64,000 nucleotides of DNA from Parendozoicomonas sp. Alg238-R29 (GCF_947331445.1 NZ_CAMZOG010000008.1:28944-92943); one strand, 5' to 3'; positions 27,083 to 37,120 are shown, numbered from the stretch's first letter. Numbers and translations: made by a program. Notes: generated from the sequence alone by a model not told the origin.

Positions 27083-28852
27083 AGTTTCCTTTGAGTGATA
27101 TTTATGGAAAGCCTTGTAACCATCTTCCCCCAGATAGCGAACAATTGCTTTTTTCTCGCTCTTTAGAAGGTCAACAATAATCAAGCCATCCAGTGCATCG
27201 TTAAACTCTCGATCCACATTAAAACCTACAAATGATCCATTCAACTTCAGATACTGCCTTAGCAGGATAGGAACTCCCCTGTCTTTCTCCACAAGCTGAA
27301 CAAGTTTGGAAAGCTGCTCGATGTCTCCCATCCCAGCCAGCATTTCCCGGCTCCATGGTAACCCTTTCATATCTGGCAGCGGTTGGATGGGTTGAACAAG
27401 GTTGGCTAACTCTTTATCAAAATTATTTTCTTCCAGACTCATAGCCATCAGGTATCTGGACAGGTTCCGGTAATCATTACTGATACTCACAGGACCAAAC
27501 AAAACCCGGTACTGTGGATGACGAACAATCCAGCGACCAATACCTTTCCATAGCAACTGAAGGGGCATAAGGCTTTTTTGGTATTCTGGCCGAATGAAAG
27601 AGCGCCCCATCTCCAGACAAGAGCCAAGCTTACTTAGAAACCGCTGGTCATACTGGAACAGGTTTCTGGAATAGAGCCGATCAACCCCTCCCGCACTCAC
27701 CAGTTTATCAACCTGGCCAATTCGATAAGCGCCAATAATTTCCTGACTTTCCCGGTTCCACAAAAACAGATGTAGATAGTGGCGATCAAAACGATCTATA
27801 TCTGTTTCAAAGCCAGTACCTTCACCGACTTTACGGAAGGCTATTTCCCGGAGTCGTCCGATTTCCTGTAAAATATTGGGAACTCCACTCGCCTCGGCAC
27901 ACCAGACCTCAAGGCTTCCTTTCTCTAGCAGAAGCGCCTCTGTCGGCAGTTGTTGGATATCCTGTGCCAGCATTTCCACAGACACTGGTTTTGAAACAGG
28001 AGTACTCGCTCCCGTTTCTTTTATATCGCTCTTTTCACTTTGTGTTTCTGGGGCCAGTAGAAGAGTTCTTATTCTTAGGGTATTTGTAAGAGCTTCACCA
28101 GCAGGGATATTCCTTAAACTGGAAAAAGGCTCAATACTTCCACCATATAACTGTAATATTTGCCCTCTTTTATTGAGAAGCTCACGAACAAGCCTTGTCG
28201 TTCTTAATAAGGGGTGAATCCGCCCAAGCAAATAGAATAGCCAGCTGTTTCTGCCATCAACATAAACAGGGAGAACAGATGTCTGGGTTTGCTTGAGGAT
28301 TTTTCCGGCAGTGTCCCGCCAGGGAGCTTCTCTTATCGTTTGTTTTTCCCAGTCCCAATCTGCAACTTCTCCAGAAGGAAACACAATAAGCAGGCCTCCA
28401 TTTTCAACCCATTGTGTGGCCTCCTCTACTGCTGCGTGATTGGCTTTTTTTCTTTCTTCCCGAGAAGACCCAGTAAGAATATCCACACCGATAAAAAGCT
28501 CTCTTAAACCCGGTAAGGCATTAAGGAGTTGATTAGAAAGAACCTTTACATCGGGGCGAATTTTGAGACAAGCATCCAACAATGCAATCCCTTCAGCTCC
28601 ACCAAAGGGGTGGTTGGCGATAACAAGTAGCGAGCCCTTTTCCGGTATACGAGAAAAGCTTTGCCCATGGGTTTTGTACTGGAAGCCTAGCGCCTTCATA
28701 GCTGCTTCCAGAAAGTCCTTACCTTGATGATCGGTAATATTTTGGTGGTACAACTTGCCTAGCTGGCTAAGTCCTGTGGCTTTTTCTACTCCTCTCATTA
28801 AAAAGCCACGACGACCTTTCCACTGGAGATGAAATGGCGATTGACTGGTCAT
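27065..28852 (-). CDS. Bifunctional ornithine lipid synthase type (OlsF-like) acyltransferase
   Basis: 595 residues with two domains. The N-terminal half is a PlsC-type acyltransferase: NHPFGGAEG near residue 79, FPSGEVADW near 154. The C-terminal half resembles the OlsB-type N-acyltransferase/acetyltransferase fold (from about residue 305: LEVWCAEASGVPNILQ, DRFDRHYLHLFLWN, FIRPEYQKS). This fusion is the plan of OlsF, which makes ornithine lipids in one chain; ornithine as substrate is inferred from the family. It is a single gene with its own ATG. Confidence 0.75.
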   Translation of the reverse strand: MTSQSPFHLQWKGRRGFLMRGVEKATGLSQLGKLYHQNITDHQGKDFLEAAMKALGFQYKTHGQSFSRIPEKGSLLVIANHPFGGAEGIALLDACLKIRPDVKVLSNQLLNALPGLRELFIGVDILTGSSREERKKANHAAVEEATQWVENGGLLIVFPSGEVADWDWEKQTIREAPWRDTAGKILKQTQTSVLPVYVDGRNSWLFYLLGRIHPLLRTTRLVRELLNKRGQILQLYGGSIEPFSSLRNIPAGEALTNTLRIRTLLLAPETQSEKSDIKETGASTPVSKPVSVEMLAQDIQQLPTEALLLEKGSLEVWCAEASGVPNILQEIGRLREIAFRKVGEGTGFETDIDRFDRHYLHLFLWNRESQEIIGAYRIGQVDKLVSAGGVDRLYSRNLFQYDQRFLSKLGSCLEMGRSFIRPEYQKSLMPLQLLWKGIGRWIVRHPQYRVLFGPVSISNDYRNLSRYLMAMSLEENNFDKELANLVQPIQPLPDMKGLPWSREMLAGMGDIEQLSKLVQLVEKDRGVPILLRQYLKLNGSFVGFNVDREFNDALDGLIIVDLLKSEKKAIVRYLGEDGYKAFHKYHSKETSTVTG

Positions 28853-28937
28853 TCCCAGCTCCCTTATTGTTATTTTTATAGGGTTTTAAGCCTGCCAACA
28901 CTTTTTAAGCAGGCTTGGATTTCTCAGGCTTTTAGCA

Positions 28938-29372
28938 TCAGGATGCTGCGTCACTCTGCTGGTCATAAAGCTCCATTACAATAATGACGGCAGAGGCCAC
29001 CAGAATTGCACAGGCATTTATAAATAGAAGACCGCCGTCATCACCCACAATATTCCCGGCAGCATCAAACTCGGGCATGTGGATACCAAGAGGCGTAAAG
29101 AGATGGAAGAAAACAGCTCCTGCCATTATGCCAAAGGCCATCACGCCTCCGGTCAGGCGCATTCCTGCCAATAACAGAAGTGAAGCGATAAGTTCAGAAA
29201 TACCCACACCCCAGGCACCATAGACTGCAAACCAATCAAACCCGGACCACTCCCCAAGAGTGCCAAAGATATGAACAGTTTCCGGCGATCCCGAGAACTT
29301 AAAAAACAATGACTGAATAAAAACGATTGAGATGTAAATGGCTAAGCCAATTTTGATATATGACTTCTTCAT
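28938..29372 (-). CDS. DoxX-like four-helix membrane protein
   Basis: 144 residues with four hydrophobic segments, at about 7-26, 45-70, 76-96 and 113-133. The second carries the GAWGVGISELIASLLLLAGM pattern of the DoxX/DUF1304-like family. It is most likely an inner-membrane quinone-linked or stress protein; the function in this organism is unknown. It lies alone between olsF and the ATP-grasp gene. Confidence 0.7.
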   Translation of the reverse strand: MKKSYIKIGLAIYISIVFIQSLFFKFSGSPETVHIFGTLGEWSGFDWFAVYGAWGVGISELIASLLLLAGMRLTGGVMAFGIMAGAVFFHLFTPLGIHMPEFDAAGNIVGDDGGLLFINACAILVASAVIIVMELYDQQSDAAS

Positions 29373-29488
29373 TACTGCCTCCCTGGCTTGTTTTCCGTGT
29401 GCTGTTTTTCTATTCCGTTAGGTTCACTATAGGTATAAAACAGCTTGACGAGAATCCTTTCACTCTTTAAAAAGAGAAGTGCTTCTGT

Positions 29489-30643
29489 TTATTCGGTATC
29501 CGGATATTGGCGACCAAGCTTGGTCTCTTTCAAAAAACCAGACACCACCTGACGAAGAGCCCCGGGCTTATGCCCCCGATCTCGATTTATAGCACCAATT
29601 TCGAACAATGTGTTGTACTGGGTAAAGAGAGTTTTATAAACCTCCCTCAGTGATGATTCTGAATCCCAGATATGAGCAGCCTCACTGCTGATACCATTCA
29701 CTTCTACAATCCGGAAGTCTTCGCCATTAAGTAGTGAACGCTCATTAGCAAAACGAACATCAAAACGGCCAAAGTAAAAACCGTTGATATCTTTGCTGAC
29801 GTGATCAAAGGCACTGGTTAAACGTTCGGTTATCAGATCCCGTCCATCCCGAAATATAGCTCCGCGGCTATGACTCCCAGCAAAAGCCAGACGAAACGGC
29901 TGCCCGGGTTCCAGAACATCATCTAACTGTTCGCTGTGACGCTTAATATAAAGGTGAGATAACTTTCCAGCTCTTCTATCTCTTTGAATAAGGGTTCTCA
30001 ACGTATCAACACCATTGCCATAAACATAAGGCTGGTATTTCAAGGTAAGAGAAAATATCTTCCCTCGAGTTTCTCCAGGCTTACGAATATAAAAAACACC
30101 AGCTTCAGGCTCCCATGGAATCAGTTCCTGTAGAATCACCACTGCGTTATCCGGAAAAATACGAAAGTACTCTTCAAGCTGTTCATCATTGCGGACTATA
30201 CGAACGCCTTCTCCTCGGCATCCCATATCAGGCTTAGCAATTATCGGAAATTCCAAACCATATTGCTGCATTTTCTTTTTAGCATCTGATAACAAATCAA
30301 CCAGATCGTTTTTCCTGTTTGTAAGATGAAACCATGGTGCAATAAATTTCTTGGCGTAATCACCAGCCTGCAAAAAGTTATCCGCTTTTGATTCTCCAAC
30401 CAGGCCACCAAGATAAAACCCCGGGTTGGCACATAAAGGAACAGTTAACCCACGGTATCGTATTGTCTGAAAAAGCCAGAGAAACACGACCGGAAGGTAA
30501 ACAAGAAACGTTGGCCAGAATTCAAAAAAGGCTAAAGCCCTGCCTTTTCTAGGGAGAGGAGGCATCCCCACATGAGCCTGTTTGGCTCCAAATGTTGGCT
30601 TGATAGCCTGTTCAATAAGATTTTCATCTCTGTTTCCAATCAT
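29489..30643 (-). CDS. ATP-grasp ligase-like protein
   Basis: About 384 residues. The nucleotide-binding core includes FPIIAKPDMGCRGEGVRIV (about residues 135-153), VILQELIPWEPEAGVFYIRK, and the metal-binding end FDVRFANERS with FRIVEVNG, all typical of the ATP-grasp fold. An unusual hydrophobic stretch (FWPTFLVYLPVVFLWLFQTI) near 42-61 could anchor it to the membrane. The ATG at 30643 was preferred over 30676 because GGAG lies about 10 nt before it. It overlaps the end of dedA by 20 bp, so translation is likely coupled. The substrate is unknown; do not assume D-Ala-D-Ala ligation. Confidence 0.72.
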   Translation of the reverse strand: MIGNRDENLIEQAIKPTFGAKQAHVGMPPLPRKGRALAFFEFWPTFLVYLPVVFLWLFQTIRYRGLTVPLCANPGFYLGGLVGESKADNFLQAGDYAKKFIAPWFHLTNRKNDLVDLLSDAKKKMQQYGLEFPIIAKPDMGCRGEGVRIVRNDEQLEEYFRIFPDNAVVILQELIPWEPEAGVFYIRKPGETRGKIFSLTLKYQPYVYGNGVDTLRTLIQRDRRAGKLSHLYIKRHSEQLDDVLEPGQPFRLAFAGSHSRGAIFRDGRDLITERLTSAFDHVSKDINGFYFGRFDVRFANERSLLNGEDFRIVEVNGISSEAAHIWDSESSLREVYKTLFTQYNTLFEIGAINRDRGHKPGALRQVVSGFLKETKLGRQYPDTE

Positions 30644-31232
30644 CCCTGATCTCCAGATAATTCCCGATTCGTCCATTCAGGAATCGCTGACATACATATA
30701 ATAATACTGCCAGCAAAGGTACAAGAGCCCACTTCCAGGCTCCCAACACTCCCCAAAAAGAAGAGTTTGATAACTGCAAGCCAAACCAGTGAAACCCACT
30801 AAAAGCCAATGCAACCCAAACAAAACCTGCAACACTAACTGCCACGATAAACATTTTCAACGAAACTGAAAACAACCCACAAGCCAGATAACAAGGCAAC
30901 CTCAATCCTGGTGCAAACCTGACAAGGAAAATTGTCAGGAATAAATGTCTGGAAATCCAGTGTCGAATAGCTTGTACGTGTTTAAGATTTATTCGTTTTT
31001 TGATAAAAGAAAAACGTGCAGACAACTTCCCTAAAAGGTAAAGCCCCACATCACCACTCACTATTCCCAGAAGCAGCGCAATAAAAGCCAGCTCTGGTAA
31101 AACCTTATCACTCGACGCAAGCAGCGCCCCGGAAACAATAGCTACGTCTTCAAGTACAAACGTTCCAAAAAATAAAATCAGGAGAATTAACCAGGAATGG
31201 GACGCAGCATCAGCCATCTCAAAAAAATCCAT
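30624..31232 (-). CDS. DedA family membrane protein
   Basis: 202 residues with several hydrophobic segments and the DedA signature FLVRFAPGLRLPCYLACG near residue 103, where the conserved Arg residues are kept. These proteins are thought to move lipids or protons across the inner membrane. A strong ribosome site (AGGAG, 6 nt before) selects the ATG at 31232 rather than 31268. It is co-transcribed with the ATP-grasp gene. Confidence 0.85.
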   Translation of the reverse strand: MDFFEMADAASHSWLILLILFFGTFVLEDVAIVSGALLASSDKVLPELAFIALLLGIVSGDVGLYLLGKLSARFSFIKKRINLKHVQAIRHWISRHLFLTIFLVRFAPGLRLPCYLACGLFSVSLKMFIVAVSVAGFVWVALAFSGFHWFGLQLSNSSFWGVLGAWKWALVPLLAVLLYVCQRFLNGRIGNYLEIRDDWKQR

Positions 31233-31759
31233 CAGCACTCCTGAAGGCACACTGGCTGAAGATAACAACTGGGAACCGAGACAAAAACCACTGGGAAAAC
31301 CTGTATTTCTATTATTATTGTTTCCACTAATTATGCTTTTACATTAATCCAGCCAAGAGAAAGTCGCAAAGGGGTTTAAAAAAAATAGACATGTTTTTTA
31401 CAAAGGCCGATTGCTACAGGTACTTCCGCTAACAAATGAACATTATTGTTCACCCTTTCTGCTTAATAAGACACTGAGTGTATTATTTTGTAATAAAGCC
31501 CCGGAAAAACATGCCCACTTCGTTGACAACTTCTTTATTTTATCTGAGTATTCGCAACTGAAAATCCGACTTTATTGAAAGAAAAATCAATCTTGGCATT
31601 TTCATTACACAGAACATTTCTTAAGCAGCCTTATATTTTGGCTAATTTCTTCTGTGATAATAAATACTGTGGCGCCTTTGATGAAAGACCATTGAGCTGC
31701 AAAGTCGGGTTGGATCAGAATTCTAGTCATATAAATAGTTATTAATTCGGGGTTATATC
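31233..31759. other. Intergenic region between dedA and the H-NS-like gene
   Basis: About 530 bp, AT-rich and gene-free, including the H-NS gene's own upstream region. A palindrome TGAACATTATTGTTCA lies at 31437-31452. A TTGACA is present at about 31523, but no -10 element is convincingly paired with it. Confidence 0.5.
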
Positions 31760-32191
31760 ATGAACATGTTCGAAGAAATTATGCATCGCCTGTCCAGCAA
31801 AACCCGTATGCGCGGCCTGTTCAAAGATGTTCACTTTGAAGACTTGGAGCGCATCATTGATCGTATGAACGGCCTGCTGGATGAAAAGCGCGCCGCTTAT
31901 GAAGCTGATCAGGCTAAAAACAAACAGAAAGAAGAAAGCATCGAACAAATTCGTAAGATGCTGGAAGAAAAAGGTCTGTCTCTGTCTGACCTGGGTGGTT
32001 CCGAAGAAGCTGCGCCCAAGAAACGTCGCAACGTAAGCAAGTACACTTTTGAATATGTAACTAAAGCTGGTGACACTGTTCAGTGGTACGGTTCTACTAC
32101 TGGCCGTCTGCCAAAAGACTTCCAGGCTTACCTGGATGAAACTGGCAAAAAGCGTCTGGACTGCGTAGTTGATCAGGAAAGCGAAGACTAA
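31760..32191 (+). CDS. H-NS-like nucleoid protein
   Basis: 143 residues. The N-terminal 75 residues are charged and helical (dimerisation coil, LERIIDRMNGLLDEKRAAYE). A linker of Ser, Glu and Lys follows. The C-terminus KYTFEYVTKAGDTVQWYG with GRLPKDFQAYL matches the H-NS DNA-binding pattern. It probably silences AT-rich foreign DNA, and such DNA is present in this window. The gene has a good terminator and GGGG about 8 nt before ATG. Confidence 0.78.
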   Translation: MNMFEEIMHRLSSKTRMRGLFKDVHFEDLERIIDRMNGLLDEKRAAYEADQAKNKQKEESIEQIRKMLEEKGLSLSDLGGSEEAAPKKRRNVSKYTFEYVTKAGDTVQWYGSTTGRLPKDFQAYLDETGKKRLDCVVDQESED

Positions 32192-32211
32192 TCTCTTCCA
32201 TCCTGTGACAA

Positions 32212-32237
32212 AAAGGAGGCTTGGGCCTCCTTTTTTT
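32212..32237 (+). terminator. Terminator of the H-NS-like gene
   Basis: 9-bp stem (AAAGGAGGC / GCCTCCTTT) with loop TTGG and T7 tail, 20 bp after the stop. The flanking A-rich left side lets it act for the convergent trhP gene too. Confidence 0.95.
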
Positions 32238-32258
32238 ATTGTCTAACCATAATCTGAT

Positions 32259-33593
32259 TTATTCCGGCAGGTTTCTAACCAGAAGAGAAAACTCGTCTGG
32301 CTTCATTCCTTCAGGAAGAGGAATACGAACCTGATGACCTGAGCCAGGGGCCGCAGAAACACTTGCACCATTCTTGTCTTCCAAATGTTCCAAAACAAAA
32401 GAATGATTTCCCGCTGGAGTCAGAAGCTCAACATTGTCGCCTTTCTCGAATCGGTTTTTAACATCAACAGTAATAAACCGATCATTGGAATCAACAACCT
32501 CACCAACAAACTGCTGCTTTGTACCAACAGAGTTCCCGCGCTCGTAGTTCTGATATTCATCATGAACATGACGACGGTAAAAACCCTCGGTATAACCGCG
32601 GCTGGCCAGATTCTCCAAAGTGTCCATATGAGCCATATCAAAAGGTTTGCCCGCTACAGCATCATCAATTGCCTTACGATAAACCTGAGCAGTACGCGCA
32701 ACGTAATAATGAGACTTGGTGCGCCCTTCAATTTTCAGGGAATGAACGCCCATTTGCGTTAAACGGTTCACATGTTGGATCGCCCGCAAATCTTTGGAGT
32801 TCATAATGTAGGTGCCATGCTCATCTTCAAAAGCTGGCATAAAATCATTAGGACGGTTTGCTTCCTGCAGTAAAACAATATCGCTGGTTGGCTCGCCATC
32901 ACCCAATGTCGGCTGATTGGATGATGCAACCGGATCATAATTAACAGGAACAACATCACCTTCGGTCGTTTCTTTGGCCTCATGAGCCTGATAGTTCCAG
33001 CGACAGGCATTGGTACATGTGCCCTGATTGGGATCCCGGTGATTCATGTAACCGGAAAGCAGGCAACGGCCAGAGTAGGCAATACACAGAGAACCGTGAA
33101 CAAAGACTTCCAGCTCTGTATCCGGGCACTCTTCCCGAATTTCCTGAATTTCATCCAGCGATAATTCCCGGGAAAGGATAATCCGGCTTACACCCTGCTG
33201 AGCCCAGAATTTTACCGTAGCGAAGTTAACAACATTGGCTTGTACAGAGAGATGGATTTCTGTATCTGGCCATTTTTCCTTCACCATCATCACCAGACCG
33301 GGGTCTGACATAATCAGGGCATCCGGGTTCATGGCTATAACAGGCTCCATATCCCGCAGGTAGGTTTTCACCTTGGAGTTATGGGGAGCAATATTGCTGG
33401 CAAGATAGAATTTTTTACCCAGATCATGAGCTTCCTGGATACCGCTAGCGAGGTTTTCCAGTTTGAAATCGTTATTACGCACCCGCAAGCTGTAGCGGGG
33501 CTGACCGGCATAAACAGCATCCGCTCCATAGGCATAGGCAAAACGCATATTACGCAGGGTGCCGGCAGGGGAGAGAAGTTCTGGCTTCTTCAT
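32259..33593 (-). CDS. trhP: U32 peptidase-family tRNA hydroxylation protein (TrhP/YegQ)
   Basis: 444 residues, close to the 453 of E. coli YegQ. It hydroxylates U34 of certain tRNAs as the first step to 5-oxyacetic acid uridine, using prephenate. The family motif VFVHGSLCIAYSGRCLLSGY is near residue 165. The Cys residues after it (GTCTNACRW) are of the iron-sulfur type. The open frame continues to 33713, but the ATG at 33593 starts the conserved MKKPELLSPAGT, so the extension was discarded. Confidence 0.9.
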   Translation of the reverse strand: MKKPELLSPAGTLRNMRFAYAYGADAVYAGQPRYSLRVRNNDFKLENLASGIQEAHDLGKKFYLASNIAPHNSKVKTYLRDMEPVIAMNPDALIMSDPGLVMMVKEKWPDTEIHLSVQANVVNFATVKFWAQQGVSRIILSRELSLDEIQEIREECPDTELEVFVHGSLCIAYSGRCLLSGYMNHRDPNQGTCTNACRWNYQAHEAKETTEGDVVPVNYDPVASSNQPTLGDGEPTSDIVLLQEANRPNDFMPAFEDEHGTYIMNSKDLRAIQHVNRLTQMGVHSLKIEGRTKSHYYVARTAQVYRKAIDDAVAGKPFDMAHMDTLENLASRGYTEGFYRRHVHDEYQNYERGNSVGTKQQFVGEVVDSNDRFITVDVKNRFEKGDNVELLTPAGNHSFVLEHLEDKNGASVSAAPGSGHQVRIPLPEGMKPDEFSLLVRNLPE

Positions 33594-33700
33594 AAAACTA
33601 CCCGTGTGTTTTTCTATAAGAGCTACAAAACAGCCATGGAGAGAGCATGAGGTATAGCGGTCAGGAATTTCACGGCCTTTATACGCCGATCGTAAAAATG

Positions 33701-33727
33701 AAAAAACCCGCACCAGGCGGGTTTTTT
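33701..33727 (-). terminator. Bidirectional terminator after rpmG
   Basis: Stem AAAAAACCCGC / GCGGGTTTTTT with a 5-nt loop, flanked by A6 and T6. It serves the rpmB-rpmG message and lies 50 bp beyond the rpmG stop. Confidence 0.95.
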
Positions 33728-33776
33728 CATTTATCTGACATGTGTCAGAAGAGGCTGCAAGCCCAGAAGCAAGATC

Positions 33777-33944
33777 TTACTTGATCTTGGCTTCCTTAAA
33801 ATCGACATGCTTGCGGACCTTTGGGTCGTACTTTTTGAAAACAAGCTTATCCGGAGTGTTACGCTTGTTTTTGGTAGTGGTGTAAAAGTAACCAGTACCA
33901 GCTGTGGAAACCAGCTTGATCTTTTCGCGAATAGCCTTAGCCAT
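33777..33944 (-). CDS. rpmG: Ribosomal protein L33
   Basis: 55 residues: begins [14 protein letters not shown], contains [13 protein letters not shown] and ends FKEAKIK. It is a small protein of the large ribosomal subunit. No Cys residues are present, so this is the zinc-free form. It lies 26 bp downstream of rpmB and ends in a strong terminator. Confidence 0.97.
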   Translation of the reverse strand: MAKAIREKIKLVSTAGTGYFYTTTKNKRNTPDKLVFKKYDPKVRKHVDFKEAKIK

Positions 33945-33970
33945 TGTCGTTATCCTCCAAAAATCTCAGG

Positions 33971-34207
33971 TTAGACGCGTTCGCCGCGAGCGCGCAGCTC
34001 GGACAGGATCACGTCGATGCCTTTCTTATCAATGATACGCATACCCTTGGAGGAAACACGCAGACGCACGAAGCGCTTCTCGGATTCTACCCAAAATCTA
34101 TGGTAATGCAGATTTGGCAGAAAACGACGACGAGTTCTGTTCTTCGCGTGGGAAACGTTGTTGCCGACAGCGGGACGCTTGCCGGTAACTTGGCAAACTT
34201 TAGACAT
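33971..34207 (-). CDS. rpmB: Ribosomal protein L28
   Basis: 78 residues: [20 protein letters not shown], then [17 protein letters not shown], the L28 signature. It has a single Cys and so is probably the zinc-free type. GAGAGG precedes the ATG. It forms the usual rpmB-rpmG pair. Confidence 0.98.
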   Translation of the reverse strand: MSKVCQVTGKRPAVGNNVSHAKNRTRRRFLPNLHYHRFWVESEKRFVRLRVSSKGMRIIDKKGIDVILSELRARGERV

Positions 34208-34449
34208 GTGATTAGCCTCTCTAACACTCGCTGACCGACACGTATGCCCGCCAGCTAGTTTTTTATACCGGATGCCGCCATTACAGGCGACAGCTTAATC
34301 TTCTGGGGCACCAAGCAGTGATCCGGACTCAAAGACGGAGCTTTATACCAGAAAGGTATTCTACGGGCAAGAATCTATGCAATTAGCCATATAAAAACAA
34401 ACGGTAGTACAAGGAAGATTATCTCACGATTTCACGAGATTGAACGACA

Positions 34450-35124
34450 TTACATAAGTCCACGCTCAGCCAGGGAAACGGTTACCCCGTCCCCCACCAC
34501 CATATGATCCAGCACCCTCACATCAACCAGCGCCAAAGCATCTACAAGACGACGAGTTATACGCACATCAGCCTCTGAAGGCTCTGCAATACCAGAAGGG
34601 TGATTATGTGCGAAAACAATCGCTGCTGCATTATGGGCCAAAGCTCGCCTGACCACCTCTCTTGGATATACAGCCGCACCATCAATTGTTCCCTGAAACA
34701 ATTCTTCAAAGGCCAATGGCTGATGCCTGTTATCCAGAAAGAGGCAACAAAAGCATTCTGCACACTTATCCCGAAGGTGAATCTGTAAATACGCTCTTGT
34801 GTGATCGGGAGATGTTAGGGCACTTTCTTTGAACAGTATTTCCTTCTGATGCCTGCGAGACATTTCCAGCACAGCTTGAAGCTGGGCGAACTTCGCAGTA
34901 CCCAATCCACGATGACGACAAAAGGTATTCTTTTCCGCCTGTAATAAAGCCCTCAAGCCACCAAACCCTGAAAGAAGCTCTCTTGCCAGATCCACAGCAG
35001 AACATCCCGGTAGCCCTGTCCGTAAGAAAATAGCCAGAAGCTCTGCATCACTTAAACTGGTTGCACCTTTTAGAAGAAGCTTTTCTCTTGGTCTTTCGTC
35101 CGCTGGCCAGTCAGTAATTGCCAT
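34450..35124 (-). CDS. radC: DNA repair protein RadC (JAMM domain)
   Basis: 224 residues. An N-terminal helix-hairpin-helix-like part ([20 protein letters not shown]) precedes a JAB/JAMM metalloprotease-like domain with [14 protein letters not shown] near residues 173-186. The name is historical; the cellular role is not settled. It sits in the usual place, divergent from coaBC with about 135 bp between starts. Confidence 0.95.
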   Translation of the reverse strand: MAITDWPADERPREKLLLKGATSLSDAELLAIFLRTGLPGCSAVDLARELLSGFGGLRALLQAEKNTFCRHRGLGTAKFAQLQAVLEMSRRHQKEILFKESALTSPDHTRAYLQIHLRDKCAECFCCLFLDNRHQPLAFEELFQGTIDGAAVYPREVVRRALAHNAAAIVFAHNHPSGIAEPSEADVRITRRLVDALALVDVRVLDHMVVGDGVTVSLAERGLM

Positions 35125-35259
35125 TCGTTTTCACTCTGCACACCGAGGAAATGAAACTGCCAAGGCTAGACCAGCGTACAGCTATTCGCCTCCCACCCAC
35201 TCCAGTGGATATAATGGGTCGATTCACGCTCACGGATTGAAGTACCAGCGGTTTAAATT

Positions 35260-36507
35260 ATGCACAGACTCAACAACAAGCGAATACTGCTCGGCATTAC
35301 CGGTGGCATTGCAGCCTATAAATCAGCAGAAATGGTTCGTCACCTGCGCAAAGCTGGCGCAGAGGTTCACGTTATTATGACTCCGGCAGCCTGTGAGTTT
35401 ATTACTCCCCTCACACTGCAAGCGTTGTCTGGCAATACTGTTCACACCAGCATGCTGGATCCGAAGGCAGAAGCCGGCATGGGCCATATAGAGCTTGCCA
35501 AGTGGGCCGATGCAGTTGTGATTGCTCCAGCCAGCGCTGATTTTATTGCCCGCATGGCAGCAGGCATGGGTAATGATCTACTTTCTACCATGTGTCTTGT
35601 TACACAGGCACCTATATATCTTGCCCCGGCCATGAATCAGGGTATGTGGCTAGACGTTGCTACCCAGAAAAACTGTGAAACACTGACCAACCGCGGCGTC
35701 AAAATGTTTGGCCCGGATGAAGGTTATCAGGCCTGTGGCGATGTTGGCCCTGGTCGCATGCTGGATCCAGAAGTTATTCTGCAAATGCTGGCAGAACAAT
35801 TCGATACCGGTCTATTGGCAGGCAAGAAAGTTGTTATTACCGCAGGCCCAACCCGGGAAGCGATTGACCCCGTTCGTTACATTTCCAACCACAGCTCTGG
35901 AAAGATGGGCTTTGCCCTGGCCTCAGCAGCAGCGGAAGCCGGAGCCTCAGTCACTCTTATTTCTGGCCCTGTAAATCTGGAAACTCCCGAACGTGTGAAC
36001 CGCATTGACGTAACTGACGCTCGCAGTATGTACGCAGCTGCCATGGAACACACCGAGAATAGCGATATGTTTATTGGGTGTGCGGCTGTTGCAGACTATC
36101 GCCCGGAAACGGTTGCTGACGCCAAAATCAAGAAAGATCCCAACGAGCCGGATCAAACCATGGCGATTAAGCTTGTTCGTAACCCGGATATCGTTGCGTC
36201 AGTAGCAGCCAAAGAGAATCGCCCTTTTGTTGTTGGCTTTGCCGCTGAAACCAATAATGTGATTGAGTACGCAACCGATAAGCGCCAGCGTAAAAATCTT
36301 GATCTGATTATTGCTAATGATGTCAGCGACGCCAGTATCGGGTTTAATAGTGAGGATAACGCTGTCACCTTGGTTGGGCCTGATTTCGAAGAGCCCCTAA
36401 CCAAGAGTTCCAAGCGCTTATTGGCCAACCAGCTGATTGAGCTGATTGCCCGCTATTATAATGAGACTTCCGAGCCAGCCTCTGATCACGCCACGGATGT
36501 ATCTTAA
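35260..36507 (+). CDS. coaBC: Bifunctional phosphopantothenoylcysteine decarboxylase/synthetase
   Basis: 415 residues. It joins cysteine to phosphopantothenate and decarboxylates the product in coenzyme A synthesis. The N-terminal FMN domain starts GITGGIAAYKSAEMVRHLR and carries PASADFIARMAAG and the APAMNQGMW segment. The C-terminal CTP-dependent synthetase domain has ITAGPTREAIDPVRYISNHS and AAVADYRPE. Followed by dut 24 bp downstream, as in Pseudomonas. Confidence 0.97.
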   Translation: MHRLNNKRILLGITGGIAAYKSAEMVRHLRKAGAEVHVIMTPAACEFITPLTLQALSGNTVHTSMLDPKAEAGMGHIELAKWADAVVIAPASADFIARMAAGMGNDLLSTMCLVTQAPIYLAPAMNQGMWLDVATQKNCETLTNRGVKMFGPDEGYQACGDVGPGRMLDPEVILQMLAEQFDTGLLAGKKVVITAGPTREAIDPVRYISNHSSGKMGFALASAAAEAGASVTLISGPVNLETPERVNRIDVTDARSMYAAAMEHTENSDMFIGCAAVADYRPETVADAKIKKDPNEPDQTMAIKLVRNPDIVASVAAKENRPFVVGFAAETNNVIEYATDKRQRKNLDLIIANDVSDASIGFNSEDNAVTLVGPDFEEPLTKSSKRLLANQLIELIARYYNETSEPASDHATDVS

Positions 36508-36531
36508 GAACCAAGGATAAGAGTTATTACT

Positions 36532-36984
36532 ATGCACCTGAAAACCCGCATTCTGGATGCCCGTCTAGGTAAAGATTTTCCTTTGCCAGCCTACGCTACC
36601 GATGGTTCTGCTGGTCTTGACTTGCGTGCCATGCTGGACGAACCAGTTACACTGGAGCCAGGCCAGACTCAACTGCTACCAACAGGGCTTGCCATTCACC
36701 TGGACGATGCAAACTACGCAGCGATGATCCTGCCTCGCTCAGGCTTAGGGCATAAACACGGGATTGTACTGGGCAACCTGGTTGGCTTGATCGACTCCGA
36801 TTACCAGGGGCAGCTGATGGTTTCTTGCTGGAATCGTGGCAACACCACCTTCACAGTAGAGCCTGGCGAGCGCATCGCCCAGCTGGTGATTGTGCCAGTG
36901 ATTCAGGCAAAGCTGGATATTGTTGAAGACTTTGAAGAAACCAACCGCGGCGCTGGCGGCTTTGGCTCTTCTGGTCGCCACTGA
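36532..36984 (+). CDS. dut: dUTP diphosphatase
   Basis: 150 residues. It hydrolyses dUTP to dUMP and keeps uracil out of DNA. All five motifs are visible: GSAGLDLRA (1), PRSGLG (2), GLIDSDYQG (3), GERIAQLV (4) and a Gly-rich end GAGGFGSSG (5). A trimer is expected. It lies 24 bp after coaBC and 137 bp before algC. Confidence 0.98.
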   Translation: MHLKTRILDARLGKDFPLPAYATDGSAGLDLRAMLDEPVTLEPGQTQLLPTGLAIHLDDANYAAMILPRSGLGHKHGIVLGNLVGLIDSDYQGQLMVSCWNRGNTTFTVEPGERIAQLVIVPVIQAKLDIVEDFEETNRGAGGFGSSGRH

Positions 36985-37120
36985 TACCTTATCTACTCTA
37001 TAGTTTTTTCTATGTTTTGCAGGCGGATTCCGGTATTTGGTTTTCGTCTGTGGCAACATAAGCGCTTATATTAAGTGTTATAGCTTCACCAATCAGCACC
37101 AATAAGAATTCGGAGCAGGA

